Positions 7,792-17,458 of a stretch of DNA of 64,000 bases are shown here, in pieces. Position numbers and translations under genes: made by a program. Below the pieces are notes generated by a model. That model saw only the letters and a list, made by a program, of their open reading frames with translations. It had not been told where the DNA came from and made no database searches. The DNA is from Streptomyces sp. SDr-06 (lineage in GTDB: Bacteria > Actinomycetota > Actinomycetes > Streptomycetales > Streptomycetaceae): the NCBI RefSeq assembly GCF_003324565.1, contig NZ_QOLA01000016.1, positions 62,001 to 126,000 of the forward strand. Reading direction: 5' to 3'. Each line of letters opens with the position of its first letter. Within the stretch, counting starts at the first letter, position 1.

Positions 7792-10700
7792 TTACTTCGG
7801 GTAGGACGTGTACACGACGTACTTGCTCGGTTTGTGCTTCCCCGCATATTTCAGCTGGATGGCGACCGTGTTTCCTACCGCCTCACCCTGGGGGCCGTCC
7901 TTGACCCACCTGAGTCCGAGCGAACCCTGGTCCCGGAGTGTCCACTGAACATTCAACAGGTCCGTGCTCGGGTCGAAGAACCTCTTGTGGGACTGCTCGG
8001 TGATCCATCTCTGCAGCCGCTTCGCGTTGCTGGCCTTCTTGATCCACTCCTTGAAGGCTGCGTCGACGGATTGCCCGGCTGTCGCCGCATCGTTCCACCT
8101 CGTTGCGATGCCCTTCCTGATGGCCTCCTGCTCCATTTGCTGGTTGGTGGGGTTCACGTGCTCTCGCATGGTGTGGGCTTCTTCGACGCCTTCGTCGGCG
8201 ACGATGTTGGTGCAGTTGTGGACGAGGATGTCCCGTGGCTGCTGGCCCTGGGGTCGGACGTAGAAGGTGTGGAGTCCGTCAACAGTGAGGTCGTAGACCT
8301 CCTGGGAGGCCAGGTTGGGCCGTTCGTGCAGGCCAGTCACGGTCTGCGTAGTACCGCCCGGCGTGCGCAGCCGGTCACCAGTACGCAGAGCGGAGACCGT
8401 AACCCAGCCGCGTCCCTCGACGTAAAATCGGTGGCCGACGGTACTGGCCAGCGCCCCGTTCCCCAGAGTGATGTCCATGAGGTGTCGGGTGTCGTGCCGG
8501 AAGGTATCGGTGACAGGATGTGGGGTTGATCGCCCGGACTGCGGGTCCGTCGCAAGGACCAGGTCGCCGATGCGGACATCTCGGATTGGCTTGCGTGTGC
8601 GGTCCGCCATCAGAACTTGAGTACTGCCCGGGAAGCTGTTCACCTTGCAGGATGTGAGTGCTTCTTCGTAGACGTTGATGGTTTCTTCGAGTTCGGTGAC
8701 AGTCGCCGCATCGAGCTTCAAGGTCTTCAGCGCTGCGAAGGCCTCTCGGACACCGATGCCAGTGTGAAGAGCGGCGTTGAACGCATGGAGGGCATCGGCG
8801 ATCGCTGAGAGGGCCTTGCCGCCGACGAACCAGCTGGCAGCCCAGGCACACGAAGTCCAGCTGCCGCCGTCATTGCCGGGGAGGATCTTCTTGGCGCATT
8901 CAATGAAGTCGCCGAAAAGGATCTTGATGGGGTCGATGCCCGAGTTGAACTCGGCCATCGTGAGGGTTTTGGTGATGGTCTCCGTGAGGTCGGGGAACAT
9001 CGTCGGGCCGAGGAAGACCACGTCCGAGGAGGGACACCCGGACTGAGTGGCGGGTGCGTCCTCAGCGGTGCACATGTACAGGTCGACGTACTCGTTGAAG
9101 TGGATGGTCGCCGTGATCTTGCAGTCCCCGGTGTGGATGATGGGGTTGCAGTTCTCCTTCTTGACGTCCTGCGGTTCACCGATCTGCTCGATGTGGTCGA
9201 CGACGAAGAACACTCCCCCGACACCGGTGGTGGCGCCGGATTGCAGCTGGCCGTTGTTGTTCTTGACCGCGGTCTGGTCGGCGGCGTCCTGGGATTCCTT
9301 GGCGAACCTGGCGGCGTCTTTCGAAGCCTGTTCGGCTTGGGTTGCTGCGATGTCGGCGCGGTCGGCCGCGGCGCGGGCGTCTGCGGCGTCCTGGGTGGCC
9401 TGGGCGGCTGCCGCGTGTGCGGCGTCGGCGTCGAGGGCTGCCTGGTCGGCCGCGGTGCGGGCGTCCTTCGCGTAGCCCTCCGCTTGGCCTGCTGCGGTGT
9501 CGGCGGCTGCGGCGTCTTCGGCGGCCTGGCGGTCGTACTCGATGGTGCGGGCCAGTGAGTCGGCGGCCTTGGACGCTGCGGTAGCGGCGGCGGCCGCGTA
9601 GCCGAGGGCTTCGGTGGCGTAGCCGCGGGCGTCGGCGGCGTACTTGGCGGCGTTGGCCGCGTGCTGGTAGGCCTCCTTGGTGTCGGCTTGGGCCTGGTCG
9701 GCGAGGGCTTGGGCGGTAGCGGCTGCGTTCTGGGCGTTCTGGGAGTGGGCGTCGGCGACGGCTTTTTGCTGTTCGGCGATCGTCTTGGACGCCTGTCCGG
9801 CCAGGACGACCAGGGCGGCTGCGGAGTCGGTGGTGATGTAGGGGGAGCCGAGCTGGATGGCGTCGTTGGCCGGTTTGGCGACCTGGACGGCGGCGTTGCC
9901 GGCGTCTTCCGCGGCCTGGGCGGTGACGTGGGCGTAGCCGGCGGCCTTCGCTGATGCTTCGACTGCCTTTGCGGATTCCTTGCTGGCCTCGTCCGCCTGT
10001 GTTTTGGCGGTCTTGGCCTTCGCTTCGGCCTCGTCGGCGAGTTTGACGGCGGTGTTGGCTTCGGATGCGGCGTGCTGGGATGCGGCCAGTGCGTCGGCTT
10101 CGGCGCTGGTCGCGGTCTTCACCGCGGCATCGGCCTTCGCCTTGGCGGCCTGCGCGCCGTCCGCGTCGGAGCGGGCGCGCTTGGCGGCCGCCTCGGCCCG
10201 GGTGGCCGCGGCGTCGGCGTCCGCGGCCGCCTGGGATGCCACGTCGGCCTCGGAACGTGCCCGGCCGGCGGCTGCTTCGGCCTCGTCGGCGTGCTGGTTC
10301 GCCTCGTCGGCCGCTGCCCTGGATGCCTTGGCCTGGTCATCGGACTCGTGGGCCTGAGCGAAGGCCTCCTTCGCATCAGCCTTGGCACGGGCCGCGTCGG
10401 ACTTCTGCTGGGCGTCCCAGGCGTCGTCCCGCTTGGCCTTGGCGTTGTCGCGGGCCTTGACCGCGGCGTCCTTCTTCTCGACCGCGGTGGCTTCGGAGGC
10501 TTCGGCCTTGTCCTTGGCCGTCTTCGCGTTGCCCGCCTCGGTCTGGGCGTTCTGCTTGTGCTGGGCGGCTTCGCCCTGCTTGACCACGGCGGTGTCCTTC
10601 TCCGCCTTAGCCGTGGCTGCCTCGGACTCGGCTGCCAGCCGCTTGGCGTGCGCGTCGGCCGCGGCCGCCTTCGCATCGCCTTCGGCCTTCAGGGTGTCGG

Positions 10701-12309
10701 CGAGTTTGGCCTCCGCGGTCTCCTTGTCCTTCTTCGCGTTGTCGCGGTGGATCTTCGCGGCGTCCGCTGCCGACTTGGCCTGCAACTCGGCCGTCTCCGC
10801 GGCCTTCTTGCGGAACTCGGTCTGCACCTGCGCGGCCTGCGCCAGCGCCCGCTGCGCGATGGTCTGGCTGTCGCCGCCGGAGGCGCGGGTGGCGGCCTCG
10901 GCGGTCTCGCCTGCCTTCACCATCGCCTGCAGCGCGGCGAGCGTGCCCTGGGTGACCTGGTTCTTCTGCTGGCCCACCAGCAGGCCCCGGCCACGCGGCG
11001 CGCCCGCGGCATCTGCACTGGTATAGGCGGCCTGCTCGGCGGTGTCCGACCCGGCGGCGGCCTTCTGCGCGGTGGCGAGCTGAGCCCGGAGGACCTCGAG
11101 TTGCTGCTTCGCCCCGCTCTGGGCGCCGCTGATGCCGTTCCTGGCCTGGGTGAACTGGGTGTCGGGGGGCACGGTGCCGTTGTGACCGGTCGGCTTGACG
11201 TCGAACTTCTGCGCCCCGGTGCCGTTGCACGGCCACAGCCATGCGTCGTTGCCGTTGTTGAAGGTGTGCAGGTCCAGGCACTTGCCCGCGCCGACGTTCT
11301 TCAGCGGGGTCGTGGCGCGGAGGTTGAATTCCCAGCCCTGGGCGGCCGTTCCGTTGCACTGGTAGATCTGGATCTTTGTGCCGTCGTCGGTCTTCCCGCC
11401 CGCCGCGTCGAGGCACTTGAGGGAGTCGGCGCTCTGCAGGTGCGCGCCCCGGGCGTCGCCGTAGATCCTCCACTGCTGGGCTGCGGTGCCGTTGCAGGTG
11501 TACAGCTGGACGGGGGTTCCGTTGTCCTTCCGGCCGCCTTCCACATCCAGGCACTTGCCCTGGGCGTCGTGCACTTCGATCACGGCCGGTGCGTCACCGA
11601 CCCAGCCAGCACCGCCGGGTGACCAGTAGTCCTGCCAGCGGGCGATGTGATCGGCCACCCACGAGTCGCCGAGCAGCTCCCCCAGCGCCTTGGCGCCGAT
11701 GGCCAGGGCCTTGGTGGCATCCGTGCTGGCGTTCAGGATCTGGTTGCGCTGCACCGCCTGCGAGGCCACCTCCTGCTGCCACTCCGACGCGGCGGTGTCG
11801 GTGATGCCGCCCAGCACCTTGTCCGGGTCGAGCGGTTCACGCCAGGCGCACGCTGCGAAGCGGGACTTCAGGTCCTCGACCGCGATGCGGTACTCCGCCG
11901 TGCCCGGCTGCGGCGCGGTGCGGGCAAAGCCGCCGGAGGCCAGGAAGATGCGGGCGTCGTCCGATCCGGCCTTGGCCCCCGTGTCGCCGCGCAGCCACTG
12001 GAACGCGTCCCGCTCCGCCAGAGCGCGGTTCCACTCCTCGCCCGACAGCCCGCCCGATGTGGGGTCCGTGCCGTAGCGGGGCAGGCCCACGGCATCAATG
12101 GCCTGCAGTGTCTTCGCATCGGCCTTCGGCGTGGAGTCCTGGTAGAAGTCGCTCTCGTCCTTCCAGTACCGGTTCGCGATCCACCGGGACAGACCGGTCT
12201 GATCGTAGAAGCTCTGCCGGCCGTCACCGACCGTACCCGGCGGTCCGAGAAGTCGGCGACGCTGGCGAAGCCCGCCGGAGCCGCCAGCCCCGAAAGAGGC
12301 CTCTTCCAC
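7792..12309 (-). CDS. Polymorphic toxin: ricin lectin, Ala-rich helix, HINT, RNase-A-like tip (main frame)
   Basis: Main frame of a very large secreted toxin, 1505 residues from its first ATG. Order: N-terminal helical part; ricin-B lectin at about 240-375 (CLDVEGG, CLDAAGG and CLDLHTF repeats with QQW/QGW); Ala/Lys/Glu/Asp-rich coiled-coil stalk at about 390-1015; a linker; pretoxin HINT at about 1220-1365 (CKVNSFPGSTQVLM, VGHRFYVEG, LHTFYV, VHNC); C-terminal tip at 1366-1505. The tip has AHTMREHV near its start and YVVYTSYP at its end, resembling RNase-A-like CDI tips (His plus Thr-x-Tyr); this is moderately sure. HINT probably releases the tip. The true N-terminus with signal peptide lies upstream in another frame (see 12247-12740). 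Confidence 0.85.
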   Translation of the reverse strand: MEEASFGAGGSGGLRQRRRLLGPPGTVGDGRQSFYDQTGLSRWIANRYWKDESDFYQDSTPKADAKTLQAIDAVGLPRYGTDPTSGGLSGEEWNRALAERDAFQWLRGDTGAKAGSDDARIFLASGGFARTAPQPGTAEYRIAVEDLKSRFAACAWREPLDPDKVLGGITDTAASEWQQEVASQAVQRNQILNASTDATKALAIGAKALGELLGDSWVADHIARWQDYWSPGGAGWVGDAPAVIEVHDAQGKCLDVEGGRKDNGTPVQLYTCNGTAAQQWRIYGDARGAHLQSADSLKCLDAAGGKTDDGTKIQIYQCNGTAAQGWEFNLRATTPLKNVGAGKCLDLHTFNNGNDAWLWPCNGTGAQKFDVKPTGHNGTVPPDTQFTQARNGISGAQSGAKQQLEVLRAQLATAQKAAAGSDTAEQAAYTSADAAGAPRGRGLLVGQQKNQVTQGTLAALQAMVKAGETAEAATRASGGDSQTIAQRALAQAAQVQTEFRKKAAETAELQAKSAADAAKIHRDNAKKDKETAEAKLADTLKAEGDAKAAAADAHAKRLAAESEAATAKAEKDTAVVKQGEAAQHKQNAQTEAGNAKTAKDKAEASEATAVEKKDAAVKARDNAKAKRDDAWDAQQKSDAARAKADAKEAFAQAHESDDQAKASRAAADEANQHADEAEAAAGRARSEADVASQAAADADAAATRAEAAAKRARSDADGAQAAKAKADAAVKTATSAEADALAASQHAASEANTAVKLADEAEAKAKTAKTQADEASKESAKAVEASAKAAGYAHVTAQAAEDAGNAAVQVAKPANDAIQLGSPYITTDSAAALVVLAGQASKTIAEQQKAVADAHSQNAQNAAATAQALADQAQADTKEAYQHAANAAKYAADARGYATEALGYAAAAATAASKAADSLARTIEYDRQAAEDAAAADTAAGQAEGYAKDARTAADQAALDADAAHAAAAQATQDAADARAAADRADIAATQAEQASKDAARFAKESQDAADQTAVKNNNGQLQSGATTGVGGVFFVVDHIEQIGEPQDVKKENCNPIIHTGDCKITATIHFNEYVDLYMCTAEDAPATQSGCPSSDVVFLGPTMFPDLTETITKTLTMAEFNSGIDPIKILFGDFIECAKKILPGNDGGSWTSCAWAASWFVGGKALSAIADALHAFNAALHTGIGVREAFAALKTLKLDAATVTELEETINVYEEALTSCKVNSFPGSTQVLMADRTRKPIRDVRIGDLVLATDPQSGRSTPHPVTDTFRHDTRHLMDITLGNGALASTVGHRFYVEGRGWVTVSALRTGDRLRTPGGTTQTVTGLHERPNLASQEVYDLTVDGLHTFYVRPQGQQPRDILVHNCTNIVADEGVEEAHTMREHVNPTNQQMEQEAIRKGIATRWNDAATAGQSVDAAFKEWIKKASNAKRLQRWITEQSHKRFFDPSTDLLNVQWTLRDQGSLGLRWVKDGPQGEAVGNTVAIQLKYAGKHKPSKYVVYTSYPK

Positions 12310-12740
12310 TCGTTCTGCTGGGCGATGGCATCGAGCTGCTTGGCTGCCGCGTCACGGTCCGTCTGGTACGCCGTAGCGAGCGAAGTCTTCTGCCAGTACT
12401 GCCGGTCGGCGAGAGTGTGGAGCTTGTCGGCCGGTTGGTTGAGACCGTCCTGTGCGCTCAGGGCCATGGACGACCCGCCCAGCCGCAGCACATCCGCCAT
12501 CAGGCACTGATCCTGCCGCAACTGCTCAGCGGCGGTGTCCTCGTTCCAGGCATAGGAATTGCCTGCCGACTCAGCACCCCGCCCCAGGTCGGTCAAACCG
12601 GGCTGAATGGCGAGCCCGGCCGTGACAGCCAGGGCAGTGACGGAGGTTATGACTGAGGTCAGGACTGTGGATCTTCTCGATCCTGGTATCCCGAACCATG
12701 GACTGGAGCGCACCTGAGCATCCTTCGTATCGTCGTTCAC
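12247..12740 (-). pseudogene. N-terminal signal-peptide part of the toxin, separated by a -1 frameshift
   Basis: The frame from the GTG at 12740 encodes a basic N-terminus, a membrane/signal segment (SVITSVTALAVTAGLAIQPG) and a helical region ending GFASVADFSD. It then runs out of phase with the main toxin frame. Adding one C to the run read as GGACCGCCGGG on the minus strand (about 12236-12246) restores DFSDPPGTVGDGRQSFYDQ, joining both frames into one protein of about 1650 residues. So this is a single gene with a one-base deletion, real or a sequencing error. Without this segment the toxin has no export signal. Confidence 0.75.
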
Positions 12741-13562
12741 GCCGGTGGGATCGACAGTCGGGGGCTGATCAAGAGCCGATGTGGCAAGGCACTTGATCGC
12801 GCATCAGTACGCGCCGCACAGACGGAACGGTGCACGAAGCAGCGATGGCGGCATGGCGGCCGCAGTCTCCCCCTGGGCGGCGGTGTCCCCCCGGCCGCCG
12901 AGTGATCCGCGGGCACGCAGAATGTGAAGGTCTTGTGCACGCGGCGCTCACCATAGCCACAAGACACGTGTAGGAGGCAAGGGGAATCTCGAAGGCCCTG
13001 CGGGTCCAAACCGCAGACGTGGCGTGCCCGTTGAACCCCTGCGCATGCACGTTGACTAGGCAAAACCTGTGCCGCCGCTGTGAAGTGGATCAAGCCGAAG
13101 CAGACGTCGCGGCCGTAAATAACCTGCTCGAAGTGGCGCGATCTCGCACAGCCTCCGGGGTCTTGCTCGCCAACCCGTCGCGGCTCAACGCTTTTCCGAG
13201 GTGTGAGTTCCTGGCCGAGCCGGCTCCTCCCCCACGCCGTCCGGGCGCTACCTCGCAATCGGCGTAGATCTGCGTGTCTGGGCGCAAAGAAGCGGCCCCA
13301 CCCGACATCGATCCGGGCGGCGGGAGCCGCCTTGCGCATTCCGTGCGGGGTGCTCGCCCCTTCGCTCGTGCTCCAGTCCCTCGAAGAGGCAGGATGACGG
13401 CGGCGACCTGCCGCCAAACGAGCCCGCGGCGCTCTCGTCGTCGTTGATCCAGTAGTCACCGGCCCCCGATACCGGCAGGAGTGCGCTCTTGCTCGGCAGC
13501 GCGACCAGGACGGCCCGTGTGTCGTCCCTCCACCGGCGCAGGGCGTGGACACTGGCAGGCAG
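12741..13562. other. Gene-poor stretch upstream of the toxin
   Basis: No complete gene is supported. It should contain the toxin promoter near 12750-12900. On the minus strand around 13410-13540, a short coding-like stretch (RAVLVALPSKSALLPVSGAGD, then YWINDDES) may be the scrap of a decayed gene of unknown family. Confidence 0.4.
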
Positions 13563-13855
13563 GCGTCGCCATCCTCGGCGCGATCCTCTCCAGCACCTGC
13601 ACCAACAACAGGCCCGCCGACGCCCCCGCGGCCGCGGCCGCCCGCAACTCCATCGGCGACGCCCTCGCGGCATCCACCCACGACAGCAATCTGCTCAACG
13701 CCACGGACAACGCCCTCACCGGCGCCATGTCCGCCAGCGTCCTCGTCGGCGCCGCCGGCGTCGTGGGCGCCGCGATCCTCGCCGTGTTCCTGATGACGGG
13801 CGAGGGCAAGGAGACGACTCGGGTCGGGCTCGCGGTCAACGTCACCGGATGCTGA
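13563..13855 (+). pseudogene. C-terminal remnant of a DHA2-type MFS transporter
   Basis: Reads VAILGAILSSTCTNNRPADAP, NSIGDALAAS, NALTGAMSASVLVGAAGVVG and AAILAVFLM. This is clearly parallel to the last 90 residues of the intact DHA2 transporter at 43932-45476 (VAILGAVLSSTFTRHMPADAP, HSIGDALAVS, FTDAMSATFLVGAASVVG). Twelve or more transmembrane segments are missing upstream. It is a dead gene end, evidence of past rearrangement or of a lost paralogue. Confidence 0.8.
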
Positions 13856-14003
13856 TGGAAGTCGTCCTGGCCTGGGAGGTCTTTCCTTTCGGAGCGTTCA
13901 CCACGCGTTGTCGCTGATCGCTCCGGCTCTCCCCAATTGCTCCCCAAAAAGGGCTGGTTTCCCCAGGAAACGCGCCGAAACGGGCACTGTGCATTCCCGT
14001 AGG

Positions 14004-14500
14004 TCAGGAGAGGCAGCGGCCGTTGCTCCTTACACGGTCACGCAGGCGGGCTGTCCTTGAACGTGTGGGTGCGGTGCCCCACTGGTAGTACTTCTCGCGG
14101 TCCTCGTTCCACCAGGTGACCGTCCGCCCCGCAAGCTTTTCCTCAATGTGCTTCGCGACTTCAGGCAGGTCCTTAGCGAGTGGGCTCACCTGGATCACGC
14201 CTGCAGGAGCGACGGCTATGTAGCCGTGCTCGTAGAGGGAGTGGCAGCCGAAGGTGCAGGCGAGCATCGCGATGTTGGCAAGGTCGCGTATGCGTTCACG
14301 ATGCCCCGCATGCGGTCTTCGGCGGTCTTTCGGGACTGTTGCGCCCCGGGGCTGCCCGCGAGTTCGCGTACTTCTTGCGGGCTTGTGGCTCGGGCCTGGG
14401 AAGAGCATGCCGAGAGGGCGAAGACCAAGAGGATGCCGAGGGCGCGCGAGGCGCTCTCGCGCATGGCAGTTAACGCCAGTAGTGCCCTCTTCGCGGTCAT
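14004..14500 (-). pseudogene. Chimeric gene debris: lipoprotein N-terminus and a soluble C-terminal fragment
   Basis: From 14500 leftward, a lipoprotein-like N-terminus is visible: MTAKRALLAL..., then ILLVFALSAC with a lipobox Cys, followed by about 40 polar residues. Near 14300 the coding signal shifts to another frame: LACTFGCHSLYEHGYIAVAP, then VTWWNEDREKYYQW, ending at 14004. The second part resembles the tail of HNH-type nucleases, but that is a weak guess. The two pieces do not join into one known protein, so I read them as decayed genes. Confidence 0.35.
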
Positions 14501-14509
14501 GTGTCCATT

Positions 14510-15118
14510 CTGGTATCGCAGTTCGCCGCGTCTATCCGTACAGGTACTCATAGATCCGGAGGTGCCCTGGATTATGGGTGCTGGTGCTCCAGGCCCATGT
14601 CTTTATGGTGTGCTGCAGGGAGTTCGCGCAGAGGCGTGGGCTCGTCCCGGAGAAACGCGGGGCCTTCGCTGAGTTCGACCTTCAAATCGCTGTCGGCCAG
14701 CGAGGGGAAGAACTGTGCGCCCAGCGAGCAAACCGTGTCCGAGCCCCACACCGTCGTACGCCAACGCTCGAAGCCGGCCAGGTCGGACGCCCCTTCGCCA
14801 AGCAGCGGGCAACGCGATTCAACGCCCGGCCAGCGGCTACGCCGTACCGCTCGGCCGCTCCGCCCTCGCCTGGCGCACCGCCGTCCAGATGCCCGCCGAC
14901 CACCACCAGCCCTGCATGGACCGCCAGATCCACACCCGCACCACTGAAGTCATGACGCCTGAACAAGGCCGGCGTAGCGGTTGTTCGTCGGGGGGACACG
15001 GCCCGTGCCCCAGCTCGTTTTGGGCCTGCTGCGTCTCCGCCGGAAGTTCTGCCCCCCCACTCGCTCTACCCCTGAGGCGCGCGGAGCGTTGACGGCCTTC
15101 CGGGCAGTGGCCGATCTG
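14510..15118. other. No supported gene
   Basis: Several overlapping open frames exist on both strands, but none has consistent codon bias, a ribosome-binding site or recognisable protein sequence. Probably decayed sequence. Confidence 0.4.
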
Positions 15119-15126
15119 TCATGAGG

Positions 15127-15729
15127 TCAGGGCTGGCTGAGCGCCCGCTCGATTGCGAGGCGGGCCCGGTCCGCGGCTGAACGGTCGTGCTGGAGCTGCA
15201 TGGCCGCGTTCAGTGCCAGTCCGGCGGCGATGATCTCGAACAGGGCCTGGTCGATGTCGAACCCGGCAGGCAGTTCGGCACTCTCTACCGCTGCGGTCAG
15301 GTCCGCCCGCAGCTGTTCCTGCCACCGCGACCACACCTCGGCCACCGCGTCCCGGACCCGGCCGGGGCGTCCGTCGTACTCGGTGAGCGCTGCGGTCATC
15401 AGGCAGCCGCCCGGGAGCAGCGGCGCTTCCAGATAGCCCACGGAGTTGGCGCACACTGCCCGCAGCCGGCGCAGGCCCGGGGGTTCGCCCAGTGCGGGCT
15501 CGACCACCCGGTGCCAGAAGTCCACGAACGCCTTGTCCAGCGTGGAGATCTGCAGCGTCTCCTTGGTACCGAAGTGCTTGTGCACGCCGGACTTGCTCAT
15601 CTCCAGCGCCTCGGCGAGTCGCCCGATGGTGATGCCGTCCAGCCCCTCCTCGGAGGCTATTTCGGCGGCACGGCTGAGGATTCGACCCTTGGTGGCCTGC
15701 GCTTCGGCTACTGAGCGGCGTGGCGACAT
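15127..15729 (-). CDS. TetR/AcrR-family repressor
   Basis: 200 residues. N-terminal TetR helix-turn-helix: TKGRILSRAAEIASEEGLDG, ITIGRLAEALEMSKSGVHKHF, GTKETLQ. The C-terminal domain (GYLEAPLLPGGCLMTAALTEYDGRPG) is of the type that often binds small hydrophobic ligands. It is transcribed away from the metallo-beta-lactamase gene, with a shared 91-base promoter region containing a 9+9-bp inverted repeat. The likely role is repression of itself and that hydrolase until a ligand binds. Confidence 0.9.
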   Translation of the reverse strand: MSPRRSVAEAQATKGRILSRAAEIASEEGLDGITIGRLAEALEMSKSGVHKHFGTKETLQISTLDKAFVDFWHRVVEPALGEPPGLRRLRAVCANSVGYLEAPLLPGGCLMTAALTEYDGRPGRVRDAVAEVWSRWQEQLRADLTAAVESAELPAGFDIDQALFEIIAAGLALNAAMQLQHDRSAADRARLAIERALSQP

Positions 15730-15740
15730 GGAGCAAGCAT

Positions 15741-15784
15741 AGCGTACGAGCGTCCTCTATTTACTTAGAGAACGTTCGTACGCT
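15741..15784. promoter_or_regulatory. TetR operator in the divergent promoter
   Basis: AGCGTACGA and TCGTACGCT form a perfect 9-bp inverted repeat, centres about 35 bp apart. A smaller dyad (CTCTA...TTAGAG) lies between the arms. Position between the divergent TetR and hydrolase genes makes it the expected operator. Confidence 0.65.
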
Positions 15785-15820
15785 AACTTGGCCGACGTAA
15801 CCGGGAGCAAGGAGTGAGAA

Positions 15821-16603
15821 ATGCGCGTACGACGGTTGGGCTGGGCGGGGCTGGAGGTCGAGGCCGGCGCCAAGCGACTGGTGATCGACTACGTGCGGGA
15901 CATCTCCCCACTGTTCACGGGATGGAAGCGCGGTGAGTGCCTGGCAGCGCCGACGGGAAGGGTCGATGCCGCACTGGTCACCCACCTGCACCGGGACCAC
16001 ACGGACGCGCCCGCCCTGGCGGAGGTGCTCACACCCGGAGCGCCGGTGCTTCGCCCGGCCCCCGGCCACGGCGATGACATGGACAACATGGCGACGTTGC
16101 TGGCCGAGAGTGAGCTGACACGGCGCCGGTTGGCGGCCACGGTCGTCGACGCCTGGTCCACCCGTGAGATCGGTCCCTTCCGCGTCACCGCCGTCCCGGC
16201 CGTGGACGGGCTGGGCGACCCCCAGCTGAACTGGGTGGTGGAGGCGGACGGGCAGCGGGTCTTCCACGGCGGCGACACCATGTTCCACGGCTACTGGTGG
16301 CTCATCGCGCGCCGGTTCAGTCCGTTCGACGCGGTGTTCCTGCCCGCCAACGGGCCCGTCGTCGACGCGCCGCACCTGCAGCCGCCGAGCCCGGTACTTG
16401 CTGCGCTGGACCCGAGGCAGGCGGCCGCGGCGGCGGAGATCCTCGACGCCCGGTACGTGGTACCGATCCACTACGAGCCGGAGCAGCCGGACAAGATCGC
16501 GGGCTACGTCGAAGTCGCCGACCCGGAGACGGAATTGCGCAAGCATGCCGGACCGCGCGCACACGTGCTGGCCGTCGGTGAGTGGCTGGACCTGACGACA
16601 TGA
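15821..16603 (+). CDS. Metallo-beta-lactamase-fold hydrolase
   Basis: 260 residues. Carries the metal-binding signature THLHRDHTD (HxHxDH) at about residues 49-57, then FHGGDTMFHG (metal-bridging Asp) and a late VPIHYEP His. The pattern is that of UlaG-like/L-ascorbate-6-phosphate-lactonase-like MBL proteins, a broad family of hydrolases. The substrate is not predictable. ATG start follows GGAGCAAGGAG. It is regulated, by inference, by the divergent TetR gene through the operator at 15741-15784. Confidence 0.85.
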   Translation: MRVRRLGWAGLEVEAGAKRLVIDYVRDISPLFTGWKRGECLAAPTGRVDAALVTHLHRDHTDAPALAEVLTPGAPVLRPAPGHGDDMDNMATLLAESELTRRRLAATVVDAWSTREIGPFRVTAVPAVDGLGDPQLNWVVEADGQRVFHGGDTMFHGYWWLIARRFSPFDAVFLPANGPVVDAPHLQPPSPVLAALDPRQAAAAAEILDARYVVPIHYEPEQPDKIAGYVEVADPETELRKHAGPRAHVLAVGEWLDLTT

Positions 16604-16659
16604 TGGGACTGTGCTGACGCTGTCCGCGTCGACCTCGCGCTGGGGCCCGGGCACGCCGG

Positions 16660-16860
16660 GGCCCCAGCGCCCTCTGCGCCGGCCTCAACCGCGGCTGGGT
16701 GAACGTCGCCCGACTGCTGCGGGTCCTGGCCGGGGTGGCCCGGGCCACGGGCTCTCGGCTGGTCCTGGCGGTGGACGTCTCACCGCTGTTGCGGCCCGAC
16801 GCCGGCGCCGCGCCGGGCCGCTCCTGGCCGCGGCGGTCTTCGCCGCTCCGCATGCTCGGG
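16660..16860 (+). pseudogene. Transposase remnant (DDE-type, Streptomyces IS701-like group)
   Basis: An open stretch reads LCAGLNRGWVNVARLLRVLA, then GSRLVLAVDVSPLLRPDA and APGRS. This matches the first catalytic-Asp region of a common Streptomyces DDE transposase (consensus FCAGL.RGR, IVLAVDVS.WLRPDA). Everything after APGRS is lost. Immediately beyond, on the minus strand at about 16930-16974, MPQRLVPDSLWELV looks like the start of an IS5-type transposase, so two different insertion sequences seem to have decayed here. Confidence 0.65.
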
Positions 16861-16974
16861 GAGGTCAGTCGTCTGGCGGAAACTCCTGGTCCAGAAACGA
16901 CAGCCGAGGGTGCGGGACTGCGGCACGCCCGGAACCAGTTCCCACAGGCTGTCAGGAACCAGCCGCTGCGGCAT

Positions 16975-17458
16975 GAGACATCCTCTTTACAGGTCAGAAG
17001 CGTGACGTCTGCTCAGTTCCCCTGACCGACGACGCGGCAGGTCACCAGATGACGACGCCGCCACCTATGCTCTGCGCGCGCTTGGCTGCAACCTCGATGT
17101 TGGCCAGCCTGCCGACAGGGCGTGGCGGTGCTCTTCCACGGTCCGTGGCCGGACGGTGCGGGTGGCGATGTCTTCCGGGTGCTTCCGGTGTAGCGCGCAC
17201 TCCCGGAGGAACGCGGGGACTTAAAAGCCGCGGCCGTTGTAAGAACAGCGGGCGCCCTGCCCTGTGATGCCCTGGTTCGGAACGCCTCCCTACTTTGCAT
17301 CACCGATCACGCTCGGCAGCGGACTCTACTAATTCGCCGCCAACTACCAGAAGTAACCACCTGATCGCATGCTGACGTATTTACTTGAAACCTCACATTG
17401 TTCTATGGTCGAAACCGGAGGCTGCCTCCTCCCCCTTTCGCATCCTCGGGAGATCCCC
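16975..17458. other. No supported gene
   Basis: Low-quality open frames only. The last 80 bases contain the promoter and leader of the VOC gene. The sequence around 17365-17400 is locally AT-rich (GTATTTACTTGAAACC), compatible with a promoter. Confidence 0.4.

Noticed and set aside
9260-11130. Possible tandem repeat or CRISPR-like array
   Set aside because: The repetitiveness is due to Ala/Asp/Lys/Glu codons of the coiled-coil stalk; there are no constant-length spacers.
10072-11622. 516-codon plus-strand frame rich in Gly/Leu
   Set aside because: Antisense of the Ala-rich toxin stalk; low-complexity mirror sequence.
13900-14000. Possible attachment site (CCCCAAAAAGGG...TTTCCCC)
   Set aside because: No integrase or tRNA gene nearby and no second copy seen in the window.
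15187-15714. 175-codon plus-strand frame over the TetR gene
   Set aside because: Shadow of the TetR gene, which has a full HTH and a divergent operator.
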